From: Ferruginibacter sp. | GTDB taxonomy: Bacteria; Bacteroidota; Bacteroidia; Chitinophagales; Chitinophagaceae | Assembly: GCA_018057635.1 (NCBI GenBank) | Contig: JAGPDJ010000196.1 | Span: 1 to 5,413 of the forward strand | Length of the DNA stretch: 5,413 bases | Direction: 5' to 3' | Shown: positions 1-5,413 of the stretch, one piece after another | Position numbering within the stretch: position 1 is the stretch's first letter | Layout: each line of letters starts with the position of its first letter | Position numbers and translations under genes: made by a program | Notes under the pieces: generated by a model | What the model saw: the letters and a program-made list of their open reading frames with translations, nothing else | Told to the model about the DNA's origin: nothing | Database searches by the model: none

Positions 1-475
1 GAACTTAGCCGCCGTACAGGGTTACGCACTGGTACCACTCCGGATTTTAATTGGCTGGCATTTCCTCTATGAAGGGGTAATAAAGGCCTATAATCCATCC
101 TGGACCTCAAAGGGCTATTTACTCAGCGCTTCAATTTTAAAACCCTTTTTTGCCTGGCTCGCAGGTGATTCCATGATATCGGCCATTGACTACCTGAATA
201 TTATCGGCCTGATAGCCGTGGGTATCAGTCTGCTCATCGGGATAAAAGTGCGCTGGGGTTGTATCGCGGGTATGTTGTTGTTACTGCTGTATTACCTGGC
301 ACATCCTCCTTTTCCCGGATTGCCGCAAGGCCCTGCGGAAGGAAGTTATTGGGTAGTGAATAAAAACCTGATTGAGATGGCAGCGCTTTTTGTCATCTAC
401 CTGTTCCCCCTCACTTCCATTTTTGGCCTGGAAAATTTATTTGCACGTAAAAAGGCAGACACCACATTAAACTAA
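1..475 (+). CDS. DoxX-like integral membrane protein, 5' end outside the window
   Basis: The reading frame is open from position 2 and ends at the TAA at 473-475, giving 157 visible residues. The ATG at 173 is internal: the 57 codons before it already encode a typical first DoxX segment (LRILIGWHFLYEG, about residues 13-25). Four hydrophobic segments are visible, near residues 10-29, 64-82, 85-100 and 121-142, followed by a basic tail (ARKK). The loop with PPFPGLPQGP and the segment NKNLIEMAALFV before the last helix are as in DoxX/DoxD-like proteins of Bacteroidota. Family knowledge: DoxX-like proteins are small four-helix inner-membrane proteins, some linked to quinone or thiol redox chemistry, most without a known reaction. 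Only a short N-terminus seems to be missing. The stop lies 5 bases before the oxidoreductase start, so the two are probably co-transcribed and may act together in the envelope. Family call is fairly sure; function is not. Confidence 0.85.
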   Translation, partial: NLAAVQGYALVPLRILIGWHFLYEGVIKAYNPSWTSKGYLLSASILKPFFAWLAGDSMISAIDYLNIIGLIAVGISLLIGIKVRWGCIAGMLLLLLYYLAHPPFPGLPQGPAEGSYWVVNKNLIEMAALFVIYLFPLTSIFGLENLFARKKADTTLN

Positions 476-480
476 TCAAT

Positions 481-2094
481 ATGGCAAACGATACTAATAA
501 TTTTAAGCGATGGAACCGTAGGGATATTTTAAAAGCCCTTGGGGGAATTCCATTTGTTGGTGCCGTATGGTATTCAGGGGCCAGCCTGGCTGGTTCCGCT
601 ATACGGGAAAAGCAGTTTCTGCTGGAAACGCTGAATATAAAAGCATCGCCTCCCCCCGCTTCCGGCCCCATGAGTGGCAAACCACTACGTATTGGTATCA
701 TTGGTTTTGGTATCAGGGGCGAGCAGCTTTGCCGGGCACTAGGTTTTGCTTCCACCGGATGGCTGAAGAATATGAGCGATAACCTCGCAAAAAATCCAAA
801 AGACACCCGGCTCGCCGATTTCAAGGCACAGGAAAACCTGAATGTGAAGCTGGCTGCCATCTGTGATGTATTTGATCAGCGGGCGGAAAACGCGTTGACA
901 TCCTTTAACAGCGGTGATAATAAAATCAAACGCTTTCGTACACATACTGAACTGATCAATAGCGGGGAAGTGGATGCGGTTATTATTGCCACCCCTGACC
1001 ATTGGCATGCCCCTATTTCTATCGAAGCATTAAATGCCGGGGTACATGTATATGTTGAAAAACCAATGACCCATAATATCGCGGAGACCTATCTTTTACG
1101 GGATACGGTGTTAAAAAATCCCAAAACCGTTTTTGCCGTAGGGCACCAGCACCGGCAAACACAGAGTTTCCTGACAGCCCAGGATGTTATTAAAAAGAAT
1201 ATTCTCGGTCATGTGTCATTGGTTCAAACCAATACCAACCGGAATGATGATAACGGTGCCTGGCAATATGAAATTGCTGAGTCGGCCAGTCCAAAAACCA
1301 TTGACTGGGATTTGTTCCTGGGCAATGCTCCTAAAGAGCCATTTAACCTGGAGCATTTTTTCCGCTGGCGTAAATGGTGGGCCTATGGATCTGGCTTGTC
1401 AGGGGATTTAATGACACACGATTATGACCGGATTAACTGTATCCTGAAAATGGGAATTCCAAAGACCGTAACTGCTTCAGGAGGTATCTATACCCACCGC
1501 GACGGACGAAATGTGCCCGATGTCATGCATGTAAATATGGAGTTTCCGGATTTCAGTACCGGAGGAAGCCAGGAAGCCGGAAAAGAGAAGGGAATGACCT
1601 TCGTATACAGTGCCACTTTAGGGAACCAGTTTGACAGGGGGACGGTATTGATGGGCCATGATGGTAGCATGGATCTGGGCAACCGGATTACCGTGTATGC
1701 TGATCCGAGGTCAACCAAGTATGCAGAACTGATAAAAGAACAACGTATCGAAGCTGGTGTTCCCATTTATCAGTATGACCCGGCAGTCAACGGAACAGAC
1801 GCCGTTACTTCGGCCACCGCAAAATATTTCGCTAATAAAGGATTGTTGTGGACCTACCGGGATGGCAAACGGGTTGATTCCACTTTTCTTCATTTAAGGG
1901 AATGGCTGAGTTGTATCCGGAACGGAGGTACGCCAAGTTGTTCCATCAAAGAAGGCTTTGAAGAAGCCATTTCAGCCCATATGGGAGGACTGGCTTATAA
2001 ATTGGGAAGAAGAATAGAATGGGATGCGGTTGAACAAAGAATTATAGCGAAGCCCGGCGAAGACCTGGATGCTGTGTTGTTGGGGAATACGTAA
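481..2094 (+). CDS. Gfo/Idh/MocA family NAD(P)-dependent oxidoreductase with Tat-type signal
   Basis: This is a complete 537-residue protein. An N-terminal twin-arginine motif (N12-R-R-D-I-L-K18) precedes a moderately hydrophobic stretch to about residue 38, so export by the Tat pathway in folded, cofactor-loaded form is likely. The Rossmann domain starts near residue 70: GFGIRG at 75-80 is the dinucleotide-binding loop, and D129 in CDVF ends beta-2, where an acidic residue usually favours NAD. ATPDHWH (170-176) and EKP (193-195, with the conserved lysine) are family hallmarks. GHQHR (221-225) and SGDLMTHDYD (307-316, with H313) lie in the substrate-binding C-terminal domain. Segments near residues 91-120 and 360-440 make it longer than the usual 330-450 residues. 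GH109 glycosidases are a related alternative, but the intact EKP lysine favours a dehydrogenase-type member. The substrate, probably a sugar or cyclitol derivative, cannot be inferred. The start has no Shine-Dalgarno, as is usual in Bacteroidota. Confidence 0.93.
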   Translation: MANDTNNFKRWNRRDILKALGGIPFVGAVWYSGASLAGSAIREKQFLLETLNIKASPPPASGPMSGKPLRIGIIGFGIRGEQLCRALGFASTGWLKNMSDNLAKNPKDTRLADFKAQENLNVKLAAICDVFDQRAENALTSFNSGDNKIKRFRTHTELINSGEVDAVIIATPDHWHAPISIEALNAGVHVYVEKPMTHNIAETYLLRDTVLKNPKTVFAVGHQHRQTQSFLTAQDVIKKNILGHVSLVQTNTNRNDDNGAWQYEIAESASPKTIDWDLFLGNAPKEPFNLEHFFRWRKWWAYGSGLSGDLMTHDYDRINCILKMGIPKTVTASGGIYTHRDGRNVPDVMHVNMEFPDFSTGGSQEAGKEKGMTFVYSATLGNQFDRGTVLMGHDGSMDLGNRITVYADPRSTKYAELIKEQRIEAGVPIYQYDPAVNGTDAVTSATAKYFANKGLLWTYRDGKRVDSTFLHLREWLSCIRNGGTPSCSIKEGFEEAISAHMGGLAYKLGRRIEWDAVEQRIIAKPGEDLDAVLLGNT

Positions 2095-2253
2095 CAACAC
2101 CATCCTTACCAGAAACGGTTCGCATTTTTTGTTTCAGGCTGTCCACTTTTTTTTGTAAGCTTTGAGTCAAATAGTGTTTGTTTTTTTATTTGCAGATTTC
2201 TTAGTTTTAAAAGTTACAAAACTTCAACCTGTCACATTTTTAATAACAATCTC
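2095..2253. other. T-rich convergent intergenic stretch
   Basis: These 159 bases separate the 3' ends of the oxidoreductase gene (plus) and the channel gene (minus). The plus strand has T-runs at about 2125-2130, 2147-2154 and 2181-2187. Two weak inverted repeats are present: GAAAC 2112-2116 with GTTTC 2131-2135 (plus CC/GG beyond an A/A mismatch), and AGTTTT 2203-2208 with AAAACT 2218-2223. Neither is GC-rich or followed directly by a U-run, so I do not call a terminator, although transcripts from both sides presumably end here. The GC drop of the AT-rich block begins here. Confidence 0.6.
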
Positions 2254-2988
2254 TTAAAGGGAGGTATCTTTTTCTGGATGTCTTTTTTTGACCATTTTTG
2301 TTAACATTGAAACTGCAAATGGGATTTTCACAACCAATAGAATAAAAAAGAAGAACAATTCAGCCATTACTAAAATTTGCCCAATAAATCCTTTTGGATC
2401 TGGATGAATATCGCCATACCCTAAAGTGAAAAAGGTTACTGTTGAAAAATAAAGTGAATTAATAATAGGGTGACGATCAAGATTCACAAAGCTGGATGAA
2501 TTGTATAAAATAAGTTCCGAAAAGCAAAGTATTATTTCAATGGCTCCTAATAGAGTTAGGATCATCCAGCGTTGAAAATCGTAAACATAAAATTTGTTTT
2601 TATGAAAATTTGGTACAAGAATTAGTTCGCGACCAACAGCTGTGAGATTGTCTAACAAAAACCAAATTGGTAATATTTGAAGGGGAAACCAGCTTCTAAA
2701 TTGTAGATTTTGTATTGAGCCTACTAATATTATCAATGAAGTAAGTATAATAAATTTAAAAACTATCCAAACTTCAGTTACCCACATAGGGAAAGCTTCA
2801 TTTTCACCAATTTTTGGCTTATTCGCCTGCGCATACCATATAGTGGGTGAAACAAATTGTAAATAATAGGAAATTTGTGAAAATGCGTTTGTAAGGAATG
2901 ATTTCTTTTTGATAAGACTTTTTTCAAGATTAAAGCGTATATCCTGTTCTTTATTATTATCTATTTGTGTAGCGTCATGCCATTTCAT
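2254..2988 (-). CDS. Small K+-channel-type pore protein (TLGYGD selectivity filter)
   Basis: This is a complete 244-residue membrane protein. Its C-terminal half holds a canonical potassium-channel pore: a pore helix (SLYFSTVTFF, 178-187), the filter T188-L-G-Y-G-D193, and a strongly hydrophobic inner helix (about 200-226). Further hydrophobic segments lie near 69-91, 101-117 and 141-162. The first ~65 residues are polar with a lysine cluster (KSLIKKKS, 23-30) and are probably cytoplasmic. The protein ends about 18 residues after the inner helix, so no RCK/TrkA-N or cyclic-nucleotide domain is present and gating must come from elsewhere. Family knowledge: such Ion_trans_2 pores assemble as tetramers and pass K+. 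It is the last gene of a minus-strand set of three, starting 36 bases after the preceding stop in an A-rich leader without Shine-Dalgarno. Channel identity is well supported; K+ selectivity rests on the filter alone and the physiological role is unknown. Confidence 0.85.
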   Translation of the reverse strand: MKWHDATQIDNNKEQDIRFNLEKSLIKKKSFLTNAFSQISYYLQFVSPTIWYAQANKPKIGENEAFPMWVTEVWIVFKFIILTSLIILVGSIQNLQFRSWFPLQILPIWFLLDNLTAVGRELILVPNFHKNKFYVYDFQRWMILTLLGAIEIILCFSELILYNSSSFVNLDRHPIINSLYFSTVTFFTLGYGDIHPDPKGFIGQILVMAELFFFFILLVVKIPFAVSMLTKMVKKRHPEKDTSL

Positions 2989-3024
2989 TTATTTAAATTT
3001 ATCGTTGTTTTATTTATTATGAAA

Positions 3025-3612
3025 TTATGAAGATTTGGGTTTTTCTGTAGTTGGCCTATTCCAATTTACACCTGTTTTTTTTTGAAACTTAAAGGTTGTT
3101 ATGATATAGATTACTTCAATAAAAAGCATTAAAAACATCAGTACGCCCAAAGCTTTCTGGTTTAAATTAAAGTACAAATGTCCGCCAAGTAAAAAAGAGC
3201 AAAAGATTCCAATAATGCTATGATTAGGAATAATAAATCCAAGTTTTGCAATATTTTCTTTATTTTTTTCTTTAATTATTAGATAATATAGGGTTACTCC
3301 AAAGCAAATCACAATAATTAAAAAAATTGCCATTATTAAAAACGTGTACCCTATAGTAGAGGAATCTTCTAAATAGTTGTTTTTTGTCGGAAAGTTAATA
3401 ACTCCAATTATTAAAACAATTAACGATAGAATTAGGTGGTATGCTGTAATTACTATTGAAAATATTTTTTGATCTGTTATTTGTTTTTCAATTGGGGTAT
3501 TACGAAATACAATTTCACCTTTGCTTAATATTATTAAAGGTTTTACAAATGGGTAATAAATTATAGCGTAAATAATTGCAAATAATATTGCAAATCCCAA
3601 AAGCTGTCCCAT
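3025..3612 (-). CDS. Multi-pass membrane protein of unknown function
   Basis: This is a complete 195-residue, very hydrophobic protein that I do not recognise. Probable membrane segments lie near residues 4-23, 50-74, 86-113, 127-148 and 153-173, making four or five passes. A short polar loop follows the first segment (KGEIVFRNTPIEKQ, 31-44), another polar stretch is KEKNKENIAK (114-123), and the tail is basic and polar (QKKTGVNWNRP and onward from 177). The fourth and fifth segments read GIFCSFLLGGHLYFN then KALGVLMFLM. This is loosely like the glycine-rich hairpin of TM2-like small membrane proteins, but the likeness is too weak to assign a family. Codons are strongly A/T-ending. It lies 29 bases after the lipoprotein gene and 36 bases before the channel gene on the same strand, so it is probably co-transcribed and may be a membrane partner of one of them. 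The ORF is clear; the function is not. Confidence 0.75.
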   Translation of the reverse strand: MGQLLGFAILFAIIYAIIYYPFVKPLIILSKGEIVFRNTPIEKQITDQKIFSIVITAYHLILSLIVLIIGVINFPTKNNYLEDSSTIGYTFLIMAIFLIIVICFGVTLYYLIIKEKNKENIAKLGFIIPNHSIIGIFCSFLLGGHLYFNLNQKALGVLMFLMLFIEVIYIITTFKFQKKTGVNWNRPTTEKPKSS

Positions 3613-3641
3613 ATTATATTGGTTTTATTGAATCTGTTTAT

Positions 3642-4319
3642 TTAATACGCAATTTCAAAATTGAAACTCGAGACAACCCTATCGTATATCCAATTCATTT
3701 CATTGTCGTATTCACCAACGGGCAAATTTAAGGTTACCTGATATATCTTTGAATCATAGTAACATTGAACTTGTTTACTAAGATATGTATAAGTTCGAGA
3801 TCCTGCTGAAACAACATTTGTAAACTCTATTAAGTATGCAGGAAAATTATTAAGCTTTCCTTTTTGAATTTTAAAATTTTCGGCTTTGGTGTTTTGTAAT
3901 GCTAATGCTTCATTAAAGTAACTTTCGAATTGGCTGTTAGAAGAGTAGCTTTCCGTAATGTCATTAGGATTTGCAGGTTTATCTGGCAAATGGCTAACTG
4001 AGACTGAAAATGCAGCCCCTTTATCTCGGTTTAAAGCTCTTGCTAATGTTATTTTGGAAGTGCCATTATCGTATTCCCATCTTTTCGGAAACTCGACTCT
4101 AAAATTATAAAAGCTATTCCTGTATACATTTATATTCCAGATATCGTGTTTTGGGTTTTTACTTGTTGCGGGAATTGTTTTTTTGTAATCTTGAATTTCT
4201 TGTTGAAAACTAGCTTCTTTTTTTGAGTTGTTTTCATTCTGTGGTTTTTTTACATTTTCTGTACAACCTATTGATAATAAAGAATTCAGCAAGAATATTT
4301 TTAAAATTATTTTGCTCAT
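3642..4319 (-). CDS. Putative lipoprotein with a PsbP/DcrB-like region
   Basis: This is a complete 225-residue protein. The N-terminus (MSKIILKIFLLNSLLSIGC) is a type II signal peptide with a lipobox-like LSIGC and the acylated cysteine at C19; S at -3 departs from the strict consensus but is acceptable in Bacteroidota. A lysine-, asparagine- and glutamine-rich linker follows (about 20-58), as expected for a tethered surface or periplasmic lipoprotein. From about residue 65 the pattern YRNSFYNFRVEFPKRWEYDNG resembles the opening strands of the PsbP/MOG1/DcrB-like alpha/beta fold, in which a short amphipathic strand leads to FPxxW. Later strands include AAFSVSVSHL (102-111), FPAYLIEF (159-166), KIYQVTLNLP (191-200) and a closing helix/strand MNWIYDRVVSSFNFE (208-222). 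It is the first gene of the AT-rich set, 75 bases downstream of ade, with a promoter candidate just upstream. The lipoprotein call is good; the fold call is an inference from pattern and the ligand is unknown. Confidence 0.75.
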   Translation of the reverse strand: MSKIILKIFLLNSLLSIGCTENVKKPQNENNSKKEASFQQEIQDYKKTIPATSKNPKHDIWNINVYRNSFYNFRVEFPKRWEYDNGTSKITLARALNRDKGAAFSVSVSHLPDKPANPNDITESYSSNSQFESYFNEALALQNTKAENFKIQKGKLNNFPAYLIEFTNVVSAGSRTYTYLSKQVQCYYDSKIYQVTLNLPVGEYDNEMNWIYDRVVSSFNFEIAY

Positions 4320-4342
4320 AGCTAAGTAGGTATAAAATTAAT

Positions 4343-4373
4343 CTAATATACAAATTGTCGATATTACTACCAA
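4343..4373 (-). promoter_or_regulatory. Candidate Bacteroidota-type promoter for the lipoprotein/membrane/channel genes
   Basis: Read on the minus strand, TTG (4373-4371) is followed after 20 bases by TATATTAG (4350-4343). The latter matches 7 of 8 positions of the Bacteroidota -7 element TAnnTTTG, and the spacing suits the -33 element. The predicted start of transcription is near 4336, leaving a leader of about 17 bases before the ATG at 4319. The match lies in AT-rich DNA, where chance hits are common, but its position directly upstream of the first gene of the set supports it. Confidence 0.4.
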
Positions 4374-4394
4374 TACCTAAGTTGTGGTACATTT

Positions 4395-5413
4395 TTAAAC
4401 AAACCCAAACCCATCCCCGTCAAACAACCCCTTATCACTCAGCTTCAGATGCGGAATCACTAGTAGGGCCATAAAGGAAAGGGTCATAAAGGGTGAGGCA
4501 AGGGTTGAGCCGAGTTCTTTCTTGGTGAATTGATCGAGCCGGGTATAGGCATCGGCAATTTCGTAGCCATCGCCATTGCTCATGAGTCCGGCTACAGGCA
4601 GACCAAGCACCAGTTCCTGTCCAAGGCCTACGGCACTCAGACCGCCTTGTTCGGCGATCACCAGGTTCACGGCCCGGCAGAGACTTTCATCATCCACCCC
4701 CACGGCCACGATATTATGACTGTCATGCGCCACGGAAGAAGCCAGGGCACCTAGTTTCAATCCGAATCCTTTGATAAAGGCTTTGGCCACCGGTGCTTCC
4801 TGGTACCGGTTCACCACCACGATCTTCAGTACATCATTTTCAGTATCACTTATTATTTCTCCATTTTCGAGTTTGGGTACAAGGTCCAGTCTGTTGGTGA
4901 TGAGTTGTCCATCCAGGGCCTCAATAACGGGAATAGTTTTATCACCCGCATATTTGACTTTGAACGCTTCTTCCGTTTTAGGACTGCACGAGAAATTATT
5001 GACTGTTCCGGCTTTTTTACTTTTTAATCCTCCCTTCGCTGAAGCTACGGAAGGCAGGTTTGACTTTTTACTTTCCGCCACTACTTCTCCATCGATATAC
5101 GTCCTGACTACTTCGAATTTCTTTAAATCTTCCACTAAAATAAAATCTGCAGGATCTCCAACTCTTAATAACCCCACATCTAACTTATAGTGTTCCACCG
5201 GATTCACGCAAGCGGCTCTGAGTATTTTATAAATATCAATTCCCTTCGCTACGGCTCTTGCACATAACTGGTTAATATGGCCGAGTACCAGGCTATCGGG
5301 ATGTTTATCATCACTGAAAAACATCATTTGTTCCGGCCAGTCATGCAACAGGTCAATCAATGCATCAGAGTTCTTCGCTGCCGATCCTTCCCGGATAATG
5401 ATCTGCACGCCGT
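4395..5413 (-). CDS. ade: Adenine deaminase, C-terminal part; N-terminus outside the window
   Basis: The enzyme hydrolyses adenine to hypoxanthine and ammonia in purine salvage (EC 3.5.4.2). About 338 of the usual ~540-600 residues are visible, ending at the TAA at 4395-4397. The GTG at 5408 is an internal valine ([10 protein letters not shown]), not a start, since conserved Ade sequence continues through the edge. Counting from that valine, FFSDD (30-34) carries the metal-site aspartate of the amidohydrolase domain, and NPVEHYKL (69-76) and GDPADF (84-89) mark the return to the beta-sandwich. After a linker (about 111-133) comes the C-terminal Ade domain, with [21 protein letters not shown] (HDSHN at 228-232) and [13 protein letters not shown] (318-330), both close to family consensus. 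GC is near that of the plus-strand genes and unlike the AT-rich genes downstream. The linker is partly encoded by a palindromic sequence (see 5029-5058) but the frame stays intact. The first half, with the HxH metal motif, is not visible. Confidence 0.95.
   Translation of the reverse strand, partial: GVQIIIREGSAAKNSDALIDLLHDWPEQMMFFSDDKHPDSLVLGHINQLCARAVAKGIDIYKILRAACVNPVEHYKLDVGLLRVGDPADFILVEDLKKFEVVRTYIDGEVVAESKKSNLPSVASAKGGLKSKKAGTVNNFSCSPKTEEAFKVKYAGDKTIPVIEALDGQLITNRLDLVPKLENGEIISDTENDVLKIVVVNRYQEAPVAKAFIKGFGLKLGALASSVAHDSHNIVAVGVDDESLCRAVNLVIAEQGGLSAVGLGQELVLGLPVAGLMSNGDGYEIADAYTRLDQFTKKELGSTLASPFMTLSFMALLVIPHLKLSDKGLFDGDGFGFV
5029..5058. repeat. Imperfect palindrome inside ade, flanked by 8-base direct repeats
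   Basis: On the plus strand, CCTCCCTTCG (5029-5038) and CGGAAGGCAGG (5048-5058) are inverted copies with one mismatch and one bulged base, separated by the 9-base loop CTGAAGCTA. The 8-mer ACTTTTTA occurs on both sides, at 5019-5026 and 5063-5070, almost symmetrically. The ade frame reads through it as [10 protein letters not shown] (about residues 118-127 of the visible part), in the poorly conserved linker between the amidohydrolase core and the C-terminal domain. From memory, the core CCGTAGCTTCAGCGAAGG resembles a palindrome family dispersed in many bacterial genomes. The hairpin is seen directly; its status as a repeat element is inferred from a single copy. Confidence 0.5.

Noticed and set aside
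173..175. ATG as start of the DoxX-like gene
   Set aside because: The frame is open upstream to the window edge and those codons encode the conserved first membrane segment.
411..860. 149-codon minus-strand open frame over the end of the DoxX gene and the start of the oxidoreductase gene
   Set aside because: It is antisense to two well-supported genes, and its product has no recognisable domain.
2109..2138. Hairpin GAAAC/GTTTC as terminator of the oxidoreductase gene
   Set aside because: It has only five contiguous pairs, a 14-base loop containing the nearest T-run, and the next T-run begins 8 bases after the stem.
2203..2223. AGTTTT/AAAACT inverted repeat as terminator
   Set aside because: It is a six-pair stem that is nearly all AT with no adjacent U-run on either strand; such repeats are expected by chance in this AT-rich stretch.
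2254..4319. The three AT-rich genes as a known anti-phage defence system
   Set aside because: No nuclease, nucleotide-signalling, protease, TIR or sensor domain is visible. A channel and a lipoprotein alone do not support the call.
4771..5190. 139-codon plus-strand open frame inside ade
   Set aside because: It lies antisense to strongly conserved adenine deaminase sequence, and its low-complexity serine/threonine/leucine-rich product is typical of a shadow frame.
5406..5408. GTG as start of ade
   Set aside because: The codon is an internal valine of a conserved motif, and the amidohydrolase N-terminal half must lie beyond the window.

Overview
The window looks like a piece of a Bacteroidota chromosome, most likely Chitinophagales or a relative; the phylum is an inference. 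The reasons are gene content (a DoxX-like membrane protein directly followed by a Tat-exported Gfo/Idh/MocA oxidoreductase), A-rich leaders without Shine-Dalgarno sequences, and a promoter candidate of the Bacteroidota -33/-7 type. No rRNA, tRNA, CRISPR array, transposase or integrase is visible.

Layout. (1) Positions 1-2094, plus strand, moderate GC: the 3' part of a DoxX-like membrane protein gene, then after 5 bases a complete 537-residue oxidoreductase gene; these two probably form one transcription unit. (2) Positions 2095-2253: a T-rich convergent intergenic stretch without a convincing terminator. (3) Positions 2254-4319, minus strand, markedly AT-rich: three closely spaced genes, read in the order lipoprotein (PsbP/DcrB-like region), multi-pass membrane protein of unknown function, and a small K+-channel-type pore protein with a TLGYGD filter. 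A Bacteroidota-style promoter candidate lies just upstream of the lipoprotein gene. (4) Positions 4395-5413, minus strand, moderate GC: the C-terminal ~60% of adenine deaminase (ade), cut by the window edge. Its interdomain linker carries an imperfect 30-base palindrome that is translated in frame.

How the genes work together. The DoxX/oxidoreductase pair looks like an envelope redox or sugar-derivative module, but the substrate cannot be read from sequence. Ade is purine salvage and unrelated. The three AT-rich genes all encode envelope proteins and look co-transcribed; they contrast in composition with both flanks and are the best candidate here for a transferred or lineage-specific accessory module. 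Nothing proves that they form a functional system, and I do not recognise them as any described defence or transport system.
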